Shown: positions 9,543 through 20,866 of the stretch, piece after piece
How the letters are laid out: every line of letters begins with the position of its first letter
How positions within the stretch are numbered: position 1 is the stretch's first letter
From: Actinomycetospora chiangmaiensis DSM 45062
GTDB taxonomy: Bacteria; Actinomycetota; Actinomycetes; Mycobacteriales; Pseudonocardiaceae
DNA length: 64,000 nucleotides
Assembly (NCBI RefSeq): GCF_000379625.1
Contig: NZ_KB903240.1
Coordinates: forward strand, 310,195-374,194
Direction: 5' to 3'
Notes under the pieces: generated by a model
What the model saw: only the letters and a program-made list of their open reading frames with translations
The model's database searches: none
Told to the model about the DNA's origin: nothing
Program-made: the position numbers and the translations under genes

Positions 9543-9555
9543 GACGACGGAACCG
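9543..9555. promoter_or_regulatory. 13-bp word shared with the upstream region of a second stress operon
   Basis: GACGACGGAACCG occurs here, between the divergent SRPBCC and GAF-ANTAR genes, and again at 20780-20792 upstream of the PfpI operon. The GGAAC core resembles -35 elements of ECF sigma factors, but no convincing -10 could be placed, so promoter function is speculative. Confidence 0.3.
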
Positions 9556-9711
9556 ACCCGAATGCGCTCCGCCGGGTCGAGGCGTGGCCCCCGCTCGTCC
9601 GTCCAGGGGAGCCGCGGCCCGGGCGTTTCGGCCGCCGGGGCCGGTGCCCGGCCGACCCCGGGAGCGCCACGGTGGCGGGGACAGGGCCGGAAAACGACCG
9701 GAGGTGTCCAG

Positions 9712-10464
9712 GTGACGAGGCGTACGACGAGGCGGACGGCGGAGGCGGTCCGGGTGCCGTGGCCGCCGGTGGACGAGGAGGAGGCGGCGGACACCCTGGT
9801 GTCCGCCCTCGTCCGCTCGGCGCGTGGCATCGCCGGGTGTGAGCAGGTCGCGGACGCGATGGCCCGCATCGCCGAGGGGGCGGCCGCCGTCGTCCCCGGT
9901 GTCCTCGACGCCGGTGTCACCGTCCGCGGCCGGGACGGTCTCAGCTGCGCGGCGCACACGACGGAGACCGCCGCCGCGGTCGACCGCGCGGCGATCGAGA
10001 TGGCGGAGGGGCCGTGCATCGACGCCGTCACGGGGACGGAGACGGTGATCCTCCCCGACGCCACCACCGAGACCCGGTGGCCGCGCTTCGTCCAGGCCGC
10101 CGTGCGCCACGGCGTGCGCGCCAGCGTGTCGGTGCCGTTCAGCGGGACCTGGCCGGTCGGCGCCCTGAACCTGCACGTGACGGGTCACGCGCTCGCCGAC
10201 CCGTCGCAGCGGGAACGGATCCGTCGCGAGGCGCGCATCTTCACGCTGTACGCGTCGATCGCGCTGGCCGGCGCCCACCGGGTCGAGCACCTCGAGCGGG
10301 CGATCGCCCGCCGCGACGTCATCGGGCAGGCCAAGGGCATTCTCATGGTGCAGCACGGCATCGACGCCGACGAGGCCTTCGCGCGCCTGCGCCACGCCTC
10401 GCAGACCACCAACCTCAAGCTCTACGACATCGCCGCCTGGCTCTCCACCCGCAGCGTGACGTGA
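9712..10464 (+). CDS. GAF and ANTAR domain transcription antitermination regulator
   Basis: 250 residues from the GTG at 9712, preceded by GGAGGTGTCC. Residues 20-185 form a GAF sensor domain (GPCIDAVTGTETV; VSVPFSGTWPVGALNLH). The last 60 residues are an ANTAR RNA-binding domain (RDVIGQAKGILMVQHGIDADEAFARL). ANTAR proteins bind paired RNA stem-loops to suppress termination, so this is a predicted signal-responsive antiterminator. It is divergent from the SRPBCC/dehydrogenase operon and may control it; that link is inference. Ligand unknown. Confidence 0.88.
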   Translation: MTRRTTRRTAEAVRVPWPPVDEEEAADTLVSALVRSARGIAGCEQVADAMARIAEGAAAVVPGVLDAGVTVRGRDGLSCAAHTTETAAAVDRAAIEMAEGPCIDAVTGTETVILPDATTETRWPRFVQAAVRHGVRASVSVPFSGTWPVGALNLHVTGHALADPSQRERIRREARIFTLYASIALAGAHRVEHLERAIARRDVIGQAKGILMVQHGIDADEAFARLRHASQTTNLKLYDIAAWLSTRSVT

Positions 10465-10559
10465 CGCGGGGCGGGGTGGGGCCGGGTCGGTGAGATCGGC
10501 GCGTCGTCGAGCGTCGACCGGCCCTTGACCCCGCGGGTCCGTTCGGGTTTCGTGTCGAA

Positions 10560-12029
10560 ATGACGGGCACCCAGCGTGACGACGTCAATTCCGTCGGAGA
10601 CCATCCGACCTCGGACGACCGAGCCGGCGAACGGACCGACGGGCAGACCCGGAGCGACGTCGAGGCGGCCCTGGCCCGCGAGTACCGCTTCCAGGACCAG
10701 CTCAGCCGGGCGTTGACGACCGATTCCCCCGAGCAGGGGATCGCCGAGGCGCTCCACGAGCACCTCGGCCTCGGCGTGGCGGTGGAGGACCCGTTCGGGC
10801 GGGTCCTCGCACGTGCCGACGACGGTGGGGGCGTCCCGCGGCTCACCCGGGTCCAGCGCGACCGCCTCGTCGACGCGGCGCGGCGCGTGTCCGGCCCCCT
10901 GCGCGCGCGGGACCGGATCGCGAGCGTGGCGGTGTCCCACGGCGCCCTGCTCGGCCTGCTCGTCGTCCTCGACCCCGACGGCACCCTCGAACCCGCGGAC
11001 AAGAAGGACCCCGAGGTCGACGCCCGGGCCGGGAGCGCGCGCCCCGGCGCGCTGCACGCCATCGGCCTCGCGACCAGCGCCCTGACCCTGCAGCTCCTGC
11101 ACCGCCGCAACCTCGCGCGGACCGAGCTGCGCCTCCGGCACGACCTCGTCGAGACCGTCCTGCTCGAGTGCGGGCAGGACGACCTGGAGGCCGAGGTCGA
11201 GCGCCGGGTGGGGCGTGCGTCCGCCCTCGACCACGACCTGACCGGTCCCCACCGTGTGCTCGCACTCCGACCGTGCAACGGGCGCTGGCCGGCGGACGCC
11301 GCGGTCGGCGACCTCATGGAGCACGCCGCGCGCATCCTGGACATGGCGTTCCTCGGCACCCTCCGGGGGCAGACCGCCGTCCTGGTGTGCCGCCCGCCCG
11401 CCGCGTGGCTCGCCGACAGCGGCGCGGCGACCGCACCCTGGTCGAGCCGGCCGACGGCGACCGTGGGCACCGGGCGGATCGGATCGGGCGAGCCGCTGTC
11501 CGGTGAGGCCTGGCAGGTCGTGCAGGACGCCTTCACCCAGGTGCTGCAGGGCCCGCCGGCCGTCGGCGTCGGCAGCTTCGTGGACCGGCCGGAGCACCTC
11601 CCCCGCTCCTATCGCGAGGCCATGCAGGCCCTCACGGTCCGCACCCGTCAGGCCGACCCCGGAGGCCTGATCACCTTCGAGGACCTCGGGCTCTACCGCC
11701 TCCTCGCCACGCCCGAGGGGCGCCAGGCGGCCGGCGCCTTCGTCGAGGACTGGATCGGGAGCCTGATCGCCTACGACGTGGAGCGCCAGGCCGGTCTGGT
11801 CCACACCCTCGGGGTCTACCTCGACCAGGGCGGCAACTACGACGCGACCGCGGCGGCGCTCCACATCCACCGCTCGACGCTGCGCTACCGGCTGCAGCGC
11901 ATCCGCGAGCTGTCCGGCCACGACCTCGCGAACACCGACACCCGCCTCAACCTGCACGTCGCCGTCCGTGCCGCCGTCGTCGCCGAGCCCGCCGTCCTGC
12001 CCACGACGGGGCCGCTCCCGACGGTCTGA
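10560..12029 (+). CDS. PucR/CdaR-type helix-turn-helix transcriptional regulator
   Basis: 489 residues from the ATG at 10560. The C terminus is the PucR-type DNA-binding domain: TLGVYLDQGGNYDATAAALH, then IHRSTLRYRLQRIRELSG. The central part has GGDEF-like regulator character (VLALRPCNGRW; SYREAMQAL). The N terminus (residues 35-170) reads as a GAF-like sensor. Such regulators usually control catabolic or stress genes nearby. No good ribosome site precedes the start; the TTGACC about 30 bp upstream may belong to its promoter. The target is unknown. Confidence 0.85.
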   Translation: MTGTQRDDVNSVGDHPTSDDRAGERTDGQTRSDVEAALAREYRFQDQLSRALTTDSPEQGIAEALHEHLGLGVAVEDPFGRVLARADDGGGVPRLTRVQRDRLVDAARRVSGPLRARDRIASVAVSHGALLGLLVVLDPDGTLEPADKKDPEVDARAGSARPGALHAIGLATSALTLQLLHRRNLARTELRLRHDLVETVLLECGQDDLEAEVERRVGRASALDHDLTGPHRVLALRPCNGRWPADAAVGDLMEHAARILDMAFLGTLRGQTAVLVCRPPAAWLADSGAATAPWSSRPTATVGTGRIGSGEPLSGEAWQVVQDAFTQVLQGPPAVGVGSFVDRPEHLPRSYREAMQALTVRTRQADPGGLITFEDLGLYRLLATPEGRQAAGAFVEDWIGSLIAYDVERQAGLVHTLGVYLDQGGNYDATAAALHIHRSTLRYRLQRIRELSGHDLANTDTRLNLHVAVRAAVVAEPAVLPTTGPLPTV

Positions 12030-12154
12030 CCGGTTCGGCCCGCCGGGCGGGGGTTCGCCGCCCGGATGTGCTCTCCCGAGTCGATGCCCCGGCCCGGACG
12101 CCCCGGCACCGTGGTCGGCAGGACCCGAGCGGGTCGGGAGCGGAGGAGGTACGG

Positions 12155-13345
12155 GTGACCAAGTGGACGGATGCGGCATCGGCGCGGCACGTGACCGACA
12201 CGGCAGCGCGACGCAACGGCACCGCGGCAGCACGTCGGCCCTCGGCCGTCGACGCCCGCGGGCCCGCCGACCGCGAGGGTGACGCGACGGACCTCCACGT
12301 CGCCGTCGTCGCCCCGCCCTGGCTCGAGCTGCCCCCCGACGCCTACGGCGGCGTGGAGGCGGTGTGCAGCGACCTCGTGGACGCCCTGGTCGAGCGCGGC
12401 GTCGCGGTCACGCTGCTGGCCCCGGGACGCCACGGCACGGCCGCGGCGTTCCGCCCGACCGGACCGGTCGCCGACCCCCGGCTGATGGGGCAGGCGCTGC
12501 CGGAACTGGTGCACGCCGCCGCGCTCCCCGACCTGCTGGTCGACCTCGGCGTCGACGTGGTCCACGACCACACGCTCGCCGGCCCGCTGGTCGCGGCGAT
12601 GCACGGGCTGCCCACGGTGATCACCGCGCACGGGCCGGTGCAGGGCGACCTGGGCACGTACTACCGGACGCTGTCCGGACGCGCGTCCCTCGTCGCGCTC
12701 TCGGACGCCCAGCGCGCGGACCTGCCGTCGGCCCGATGGGCGGCGACGGTGCCCAACGGGGTCCGTCCCGACCGGTTCCCGTTCCGCGCGGACAAGGACG
12801 GCTACGCCCTGTTCCTCGGCCGCATGAGCCCCGACAAGGGCCCGGTGTGGGCCATCGACGCCGCCCGGGCCGCGGGCCTCCCCCTCGTGCTGGCGGCGAA
12901 GTGCCGCGAGGACGCCGAGAAGGCGTACTTCGAGCACGCCGTGAAGCCGCTCCTCGGTGGGGACGTGGAGTGGATCGGCGAGGTCGGCGGTCAGCAGAAG
13001 CAGGACCTGCTCGCCGGCGCGCGCTGCCTGCTCTTCCCGATCGACTGGGAGGAGCCCTTCGGGATGGTGATGATCGAGGCCATGGCGTGCGGGACCCCCG
13101 TGGTCGCCCTGCGCCGCGGCGCCGTCGGTGAGGTGGTCGACCACGGACGGACCGGCTGGGTGTGCGAGCGGCCGGCGGAGCTGCCCGGGGCGCTGTTGCG
13201 CGTCGACGAGATCGACCCCCGGGACTGTCGCGCGGCCGTCGAGGAACGCTTCTCGGACTCGGCACTCGCCGCCGGCTACGAACGGGTGTACCGCCGGGTC
13301 GCCGCGTCCGGCGGGCCCCCGGAGGCGGCGCGGTCCGCGTCCTGA
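12155..13345 (+). CDS. GT-B glycosyltransferase, family 4 type
   Basis: 396 residues from the GTG at 12155, with a GGAGGAGGT ribosome site. The first 45 residues are variable. The GT-B fold starts at HVAVVAPPWLELPPDAYGG (acceptor side). The donor side has LFLGRMSPDKGPVWAIDAA and the conserved WEEPFGMVMIEAMACGTPVV, which carries the E-x7-E motif of GT4 retaining enzymes. Its neighbours include glycogen debranching and stress genes, so a role in glycogen, trehalose-like or cell-surface sugar synthesis is possible. Donor and acceptor are not determinable. Confidence 0.88.
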   Translation: MTKWTDAASARHVTDTAARRNGTAAARRPSAVDARGPADREGDATDLHVAVVAPPWLELPPDAYGGVEAVCSDLVDALVERGVAVTLLAPGRHGTAAAFRPTGPVADPRLMGQALPELVHAAALPDLLVDLGVDVVHDHTLAGPLVAAMHGLPTVITAHGPVQGDLGTYYRTLSGRASLVALSDAQRADLPSARWAATVPNGVRPDRFPFRADKDGYALFLGRMSPDKGPVWAIDAARAAGLPLVLAAKCREDAEKAYFEHAVKPLLGGDVEWIGEVGGQQKQDLLAGARCLLFPIDWEEPFGMVMIEAMACGTPVVALRRGAVGEVVDHGRTGWVCERPAELPGALLRVDEIDPRDCRAAVEERFSDSALAAGYERVYRRVAASGGPPEAARSAS

Positions 13346-13364
13346 GGGGTCAGGTGTGGTCCGG

Positions 13365-13392
13365 GCCGGCACGCCCGGGAGGGCGTGCCGGC
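13365..13392. terminator. bidirectional hairpin between convergent genes
   Basis: Perfect 12-bp arms (GCCGGCACGCCC and its complement) around a GGGA loop lie between the convergent glycosyltransferase and HtrA-like genes. There is no T-tract, which is usual in very GC-rich actinobacteria. Confidence 0.75.
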
Positions 13393-13400
13393 GCCGGGCC

Positions 13401-14645
13401 CTAGCTGGACGGCGCCCGCTCCGTCCCGAGGGTCACCGAGACCTGGCGGGGCGGGCCGCCGGGCGACTGCACCGTCAGCGTCACCGGTGCGCCCGGGTTC
13501 TCCGCCCGCACGGCGGCGACGAGCGAGTCGCCGTCGTCGATCCGGCGGTCGTCCAGCCTGGTGACCACGTCGCCCGGTCGGAGGCCGGCGTTCGCCGCCG
13601 GACCGCCGGGCGTGACGGAGGCGAGGGTGGCCCCGTCCTCCGCGGTGGCGCCCTGCTGCTGGTCCGGCACCACACCGACCCCGAGGACCGCCTGGGTGGC
13701 GAAGCCCTGCTGCACGAGCTGGTCGGCGATCCGCTTGGCCTGGTCGATCGGGATCGCGAACCCGAGGCCGATCGAGCCGGACTGCTGCTGCCCACCGCCC
13801 TCACCGCCCGACGAGGACCCCAGCGTCGCGATCGCGGAGGTGATCCCGACCGCGTGGCCGTCCATGTCGACCAGCGCGCCCCCGGAGTTGCCGGGGTTGA
13901 TCGCGGCGTCGGTCTGGACGGCATCGATGACGGTCGCCTGGCCGCTCTGTGCGCCGCCGGTCGCGACCGGCCGGTGCAGCGCGGACACGATGCCCGAGGT
14001 CACCGTGCCGGACAGCCCGAGCGGGGACCCGACGGCGACGACGCCCTGCCCCACCCGGAGCCGGTCCGAGTCACCGAGCGGGATCGGAGCGCGGCCGGAC
14101 GCGCTGGTCGCGCGCACCACCGCGAGGTCCGCGGTCGCGTCGGTGCCGACCACCTGCACCGGGGCGCGCTGACCGTCCTGGAAGACCGCCTGCAGCTGCG
14201 GCGCCGGCGGGGGCTGCCCGTCGAGCCCGCCCGGCGCCGGGGTCCGGGCCCGGCCCGCCTCGAGCACGTGGGCGTTGGTGAGGACGAGCCCGTCGGCGGA
14301 CAGGACGACGCCGGAGCCCTCACCGGACGGGCCGCGCAGCTGCACGACGCTCGGCAGCACCTCCTGGGCCACCGCCTCGACCGACCCGGCCGGCGCCGCG
14401 GCGGCGCTCGAGGACGGTGCCGGGCCGGTGGTGGCGGAGACCGCCGAGCTGCTCGCGCCGGAGCCGCCGGAGCTCGCGGTCCCGCAGCCCGCGGCCCCGC
14501 TCGCGACGAGCAGCGCCGCCACCGCCGCGGGGACGAGCACGAGAGGGCGACGACGCCGTCCGCCGGGTGGACCCCCGGGTCGCGGCTCGGTGCCGGCGGC
14601 GGGTCCACCGGGAACGCGGTCATCAGCAGGGTGCTGGTCGGCCAT
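13401..14645 (-). CDS. HtrA/DegP-like S1C serine protease with PDZ domain
   Basis: 414 residues from the ATG at 14645. After about 35 basic/Pro-rich residues there is one hydrophobic helix (LVLVPAAVAALLVASGAAG) followed by Cys: a membrane anchor or a loose lipobox. The trypsin-like domain has the triad His (LTNAHVL), Asp (ATADLAVV) and Ser (NPGNSGGAL). The PDZ domain (GGPAANAGLRPGDVVTRLDD) covers roughly residues 315-405. The predicted role is extracytoplasmic protein quality control. It is the last gene of an operon with GlsB and glycogen debranching genes (23-bp gap). Confidence 0.9.
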   Translation of the reverse strand: MADQHPADDRVPGGPAAGTEPRPGGPPGGRRRRPLVLVPAAVAALLVASGAAGCGTASSGGSGASSSAVSATTGPAPSSSAAAAPAGSVEAVAQEVLPSVVQLRGPSGEGSGVVLSADGLVLTNAHVLEAGRARTPAPGGLDGQPPPAPQLQAVFQDGQRAPVQVVGTDATADLAVVRATSASGRAPIPLGDSDRLRVGQGVVAVGSPLGLSGTVTSGIVSALHRPVATGGAQSGQATVIDAVQTDAAINPGNSGGALVDMDGHAVGITSAIATLGSSSGGEGGGQQQSGSIGLGFAIPIDQAKRIADQLVQQGFATQAVLGVGVVPDQQQGATAEDGATLASVTPGGPAANAGLRPGDVVTRLDDRRIDDGDSLVAAVRAENPGAPVTLTVQSPGGPPRQVSVTLGTERAPSS

Positions 14646-14668
14646 GGGATCTCCTTCGACCCGGGCGG

Positions 14669-16828
14669 TCAGGTGTGGCGGGGCGGCGTCGGCGCCGGCG
14701 TGAGGTGGGGCGGCAGACCGGACACCTGCCACCCGTCCGCGTCGACCTCGAGTTCCAGCCGCGATCCCGCCAGCGGCACACCGCCGACCCGGAACGGCAG
14801 CATCGCCCCGGGCAGGGCCGGCTCGAGCTGGAGACGCCCGCACCGCAGGTCGGGGTGGAACCGCAGCAGGGTCCGCAGCAACGAGATCGGGGTCGCTGCC
14901 GCCCACGCCTGCGGGGAGCACGAGGTCGGGTAGGGCACGGGGGCCGGGAACTCGTCGCGGTCGAAGCCGCAGAACAGTTCCGGCAGGCGGCCGCCGAACG
15001 AGCGGGCGGCGTCGAGGATCCCGAGCGCCACCTGCTGCGCCTCGGCCACGAACCCGTAGCGCATGAGTCCGGCGGCCACCAGCGCGTTGTCGTGCGGCCA
15101 GACCGACCCGGAGTGGTAGCCCATGGGGTTGTAGGCGCCCATGTCGGCGGCCAGCGTCCGGACGCCGAACCCGGTCCACATCGTCTCCCCGACGAGCGAC
15201 CGGGCGACCTCCCCGGCCCGCTCCGGGGGCACGATGCCCGACCAGAGGCAGTGGCCGATGTTGCTGGTGAGCGCGTCCACCGGCTTCTTCTCGCCGTCGA
15301 GCGCCGTCGCGTACCACCCGCGGTCGGGCAGCCAGAAGTGTTCGTCGAAGCGCTCGCGGAGCTCCGCCGCGCGCCGACGGTGATCGGCCGCGGTCGCGGG
15401 GTCGTCGAACGCCTCCGCGAGCTCGGCGCGGGCGCAGTGCGCCGCGTACACGTAGCCCTGCACCTCGGCCAGGGCGATCGGCGGCTCGGCGATCCGCCCG
15501 TTCGCGGCGGTGATCCCGTCGAAGGAGTCCTTCCAGCCCTGGTTGACCAGCCCGCGGTCGGAGGCCCGCCGGTACTCCACGAACCCGTCGCCGTCGCGGT
15601 CGCCGTAGTCGCGCGCCCACGCCATCGCCCGGTCCGCCGCGGGCAGCAGTTCGCGGAGCTCCGCACCGGCCAGTCCCCACCGGTGCAGCTCGCCCAACAG
15701 CACCACGAACAGCGGCGTGGCGTCGACCGTGCCGTAGTAGGCCGACGAGCCCACCCTCCCGACGCTGCCCTCCCGACCGCAGCGCACCTCGTGCACGATG
15801 CGCCCGGGTTCCTCCTCCGTGATCGGGTCGACCCGCGTCCCCTGCAGGTCGGCGAGCATCCGCAGGGTCCCGAGGGCGAGCTCCTGGTCCACCGGGAGCG
15901 CCATGAGGCTGGTGAGCAGTGAGTCGCGGCCGAAGAGCGCCATGAACCACGGGGCGCCGGCCGCCACGACCCGCCGGTCGGGGTGGGCGGGATCGGCGAT
16001 CTGGAGCGCGCCGAGGTCCTCGGTGCTCGTGTGCAGGGTGGTCTCGAGCCCCGGGTGGGGCGACTCGGCCACCGGCGCCGACAGCCGCCAGCGGGCCATC
16101 CGCCGGGCGGCGTCGCCCTCCGGGCTCGCGTCGTCCGGCGAGGGCAGGGTGTCGTGCGGCCCCAGCGCGACCGAGACGGTCCAGCGGGTCCGCCACGTGG
16201 ACCGGCCCGGGACGACGATCGTGTGCCGGAAGGTCCCCCCGGCCGACACGGGGTCCCCGTCGCCCACCACCCGCATCCGCGAGCGGTGCGGGGAGGACGC
16301 GAGCAGGAAGGTCACCCCGAGCCCGTCGTCCTCCGTCGCGATCCGGGGCCGGTGGTCGACCCGGCTCTCCTTGACCTCGAAGAGGTCGGCGAAGTCGGCC
16401 TCCACCTCGAGCTCCACGGTCAACCCGGCCGCCTCGGCCGCCAGGTTGCGGATGGTCACCTCCTCCACCATCCCGTCGCCGACGCTGCGGGTGCGCGCGA
16501 CCAGGAGCGTGGCGTCCGCCCGCCCCGACCGGGGAGGCGTACGCCCGACGAACGTCGCCCGGAACCGCTCGTTCCCGAGCAGACCGAGCGGTTCGACGGG
16601 GGCCCCGTCGATGCGCAGCCGCCAGCCGGACACGACGCGGGTGTCGTCGACGAAGAGCCCCTGCACCCCTCCCGGGGTGATGTCACCGTCGACGGTCGAC
16701 AGCGAGAACGACGTGCCCGCGACGAGCGTCGTCGTGCCGCCGTCGACGTCGACCCGCGGTGGGGCCTCGTTCGAGACCCCGCCGCCGGTCGAGGACGACG
16801 GCACCGGCCCGGTGCCGTCGCCCGTCAT
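14669..16828 (-). CDS. glycogen debranching enzyme-like amylo-alpha-1,6-glucosidase
   Basis: 719 residues. The N-terminal beta-rich domain (TSFSLSTVDGDITPGG; GLFVDDTRVVSGWRL) is the bacterial debranching-enzyme N domain. The C-terminal (alpha/alpha)6 barrel has AGAPWFMALFGRDSLLT, LVNQGWKDSFDG and YHSGSVWPHDNAL, where acidic catalytic residues of this family lie. The ATG overlaps the stop of the GlsB gene by 4 bp. Enzymes of this group hydrolyse alpha-1,6 branches or small glucosides in the cytoplasm. Next to a stress membrane protein and a protease, it suggests storage-polymer use under stress. Confidence 0.85.
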   Translation of the reverse strand: MTGDGTGPVPSSSTGGGVSNEAPPRVDVDGGTTTLVAGTSFSLSTVDGDITPGGVQGLFVDDTRVVSGWRLRIDGAPVEPLGLLGNERFRATFVGRTPPRSGRADATLLVARTRSVGDGMVEEVTIRNLAAEAAGLTVELEVEADFADLFEVKESRVDHRPRIATEDDGLGVTFLLASSPHRSRMRVVGDGDPVSAGGTFRHTIVVPGRSTWRTRWTVSVALGPHDTLPSPDDASPEGDAARRMARWRLSAPVAESPHPGLETTLHTSTEDLGALQIADPAHPDRRVVAAGAPWFMALFGRDSLLTSLMALPVDQELALGTLRMLADLQGTRVDPITEEEPGRIVHEVRCGREGSVGRVGSSAYYGTVDATPLFVVLLGELHRWGLAGAELRELLPAADRAMAWARDYGDRDGDGFVEYRRASDRGLVNQGWKDSFDGITAANGRIAEPPIALAEVQGYVYAAHCARAELAEAFDDPATAADHRRRAAELRERFDEHFWLPDRGWYATALDGEKKPVDALTSNIGHCLWSGIVPPERAGEVARSLVGETMWTGFGVRTLAADMGAYNPMGYHSGSVWPHDNALVAAGLMRYGFVAEAQQVALGILDAARSFGGRLPELFCGFDRDEFPAPVPYPTSCSPQAWAAATPISLLRTLLRFHPDLRCGRLQLEPALPGAMLPFRVGGVPLAGSRLELEVDADGWQVSGLPPHLTPAPTPPRHT

Positions 16829-17091
16829 GTTCGGGCGCGCCGTCGTGTCACCAGGTGGTAGATGCCGAGCAGGATCAACGACCCGACGAGGGCGAGGACC
16901 CACGTCCGGAGGTCGAAGAAGTCCCCGAGACCGGTCCCGAACAACGCCCGGCCGATGAACCCGCCGAGCAGCGCGCCGACGATGCCCAACAGGGTGGTCA
17001 CGATGACGCCGCCGGGATCGTCGCCGGGCATGATGAGCTTGGCCAACGCCCCCACCACGAGTCCGAGGACGATCCATCCGAGAATGCCCAT
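16825..17091 (-). CDS. GlsB/YeaQ/YmgE family stress-response membrane protein
   Basis: 88 residues from the ATG at 17091, preceded by AAGGAGC. The typical start GILGWIVLGLVVGALAKLI is followed by PGDDPGG and a Gly-rich second helix (TTLLGIVGALLGGFIG). The extra C-terminal helix before RRRART is longer than in most family members. It is the first gene of the operon with the debranching enzyme and HtrA-like protease and overlaps the next start by 4 bp. The family is transglycosylase-associated in name only; the biochemical role is unknown. Confidence 0.9.
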   Translation of the reverse strand: MGILGWIVLGLVVGALAKLIMPGDDPGGVIVTTLLGIVGALLGGFIGRALFGTGLGDFFDLRTWVLALVGSLILLGIYHLVTRRRART

Positions 17092-17322
17092 GACTGCTCC
17101 TTGCCAGTGTTCCGATCCGTGTCCGGCGGAGCGCCGGGAAGGGTGGGTCCCGGCCGGGCGTCCGCGAGACGTCCACGATGTGCCGCGCCCGCCGGACCGT
17201 CGCGGTCCCCACGGGTCCAGAACCCGCGTCCGCTCTCGCTCTGGCGTGCGAGGCCGGCGCTCCCGCCGAGGGCGGGCCCCCACCGTGGTGGTGGAGACCG
17301 CCGGGACGGGACCGCCGGGTTC

Positions 17323-18488
<1,166 letters not shown>

Positions 18489-18492
<4 letters not shown>

Positions 18493-18941
18493 AGGCGCCC
18501 CTCTCCCCACGCCCGCGCGGTGACCGCGCGCAGCACCTGCCCGGCCGGTCCGGGGTGGCTCGACCCCGGGCGGGACGGTTCGACGACCTCGCCGCACTCG
18601 AGGACCGACTTCGTCTCCCGCAGCGCCGCGCGGATCGCGCGACGCAGCTCGACCGACCCGCCGTCCGACGCCGTCGGACGGGCCGCCAGCTCGGTGCCCT
18701 TGTCCCCCGGTGCCGGGTCGACGATCACCTCGATCTCGTGGCGCATCCGACTCAACGCGCCGGACCCGTCCACCTCGGCCCGGACCTCGTCGGGTTGCCG
18801 GTAGACCGTGACCTTCAGCCACCGGCCCGGACGGGCGACCTCCTCCTCGCCCGCGGGCCGGTCGGTGCGCCCGACCAACCCGAGGACCGTGTCGATCGCC
18901 CGCCCGGCCAACGTCGCCGGGTCGACCACCGCTCTGCTCAT
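18489..18941 (-). CDS. short SRPBCC-like protein
   Basis: 150 residues from the ATG at 18941. WLKVTVYRQPDEVRAEVDGSG, MRHEIEVIVDPAPGDKGTELAAR and the C-terminal helix ALRETKSVLECGEVVEPSRP match the core of SRPBCC proteins and parallel the end of the larger protein at 8518 (FKQVLEIGEVVRSEGSP). It lies between two dehydrogenase genes, with a 19-bp gap upstream and a 4-bp overlap downstream. The pairing of SRPBCC with dehydrogenase is thus seen twice in the window. Confidence 0.7.
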
Positions 18942-18960
18942 CAGCACGCGACCCCCGGCC

Positions 18961-20109
<1,149 letters not shown>

Positions 20110-20146
20110 GTTCGTGTCCTCTCGTGACGCTTGGGTGGTGGGCGGG

Positions 20147-20704
20147 TCAGGCGCCGGCGGGGGTCCGGGCGAACTGCGAGACGATCGCGGCGCAGAACGC
20201 GGCCATGTCCTGCGGCCCGCGGCTGGTGGTGAACTGGCCGTCGACGCAGACCTCCTCGTCGACCACCTCGGCGCCGGCGTTGCGGAGATCGGTGCGGATG
20301 CTCGGCCACGACGTGAGCCGCCGGCCGCGCACGCAGTCGGCCTCCGCGAGGGTCCACGGGCCGTGGCAGATCGACGCGATCGGTTTGCCGGACTCGACGA
20401 ACGAGCGCACGAACTCGACCGCGTCGGAGTTCGTGCGCAACTGGTCGGGGTTCATCGTGCCGCCGGGCAGGAGCAGGGCGTCGTAGTCGTCCACCGACGC
20501 CTGGCCGACCTGGCGGTCGACCGGGAAGGACCCGGCCGGGTCGAGATCGAATTGCCGAGCGGCGATCTCGCCGTCGTGGATCGACAGCAGTTCGGTCCGG
20601 GCGCCCGCTCCGTAGAGCGCCCCCCGCGGTGCCTCGAGCTCCACGCGCTCGACGCCGTCCGTGGCGAGGATCGCGACCGTGATGCCGCGCAACTCGTCTG
20701 CCAT
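20147..20704 (-). CDS. DJ-1/PfpI family protein (type 1 glutamine amidotransferase-like)
   Basis: 185 residues from the ATG at 20704, preceded by AGGAGGCG. The fold signature is ITVAILATDGVERVELEAPRG, YDALLLPGGTMNPDQLR and the nucleophile elbow SICHGPWTLAEA with its Cys. This is the YhbO/PfpI group, linked to deglycation or stress-protein roles (methylglyoxal/glyoxal adducts). As the first gene of an operon with formaldehyde-type dehydrogenases, it fits a carbonyl-stress operon. That reading is inference from context. Confidence 0.88.
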   Translation of the reverse strand: MADELRGITVAILATDGVERVELEAPRGALYGAGARTELLSIHDGEIAARQFDLDPAGSFPVDRQVGQASVDDYDALLLPGGTMNPDQLRTNSDAVEFVRSFVESGKPIASICHGPWTLAEADCVRGRRLTSWPSIRTDLRNAGAEVVDEEVCVDGQFTTSRGPQDMAAFCAAIVSQFARTPAGA

Positions 20705-20779
20705 GGATTCGCCTCCTGGTGGTGAGCAGGGATCGTTCGCGTCCCGGGGTGGGCGACCCGGCGCGACGGCAGACGGCGC

Positions 20780-20792
20780 GACGACGGAACCG
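20780..20792. promoter_or_regulatory. second copy of the shared 13-bp word, upstream of the PfpI operon
   Basis: GACGACGGAACCG lies 76 bp upstream of the PfpI start and matches 9543-9555 exactly. It is a candidate common control element of the two dehydrogenase operons. The rest of this 162-bp gap holds nothing else I recognise. Confidence 0.3.
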
Positions 20793-20866
20793 TCCGCCCG
20801 GGCGGAGGCGGCGGCGGCGATTTCGGCCCCTCGGGCCGACGAGGAGCCCGCGACGGGGGCGGTCGG

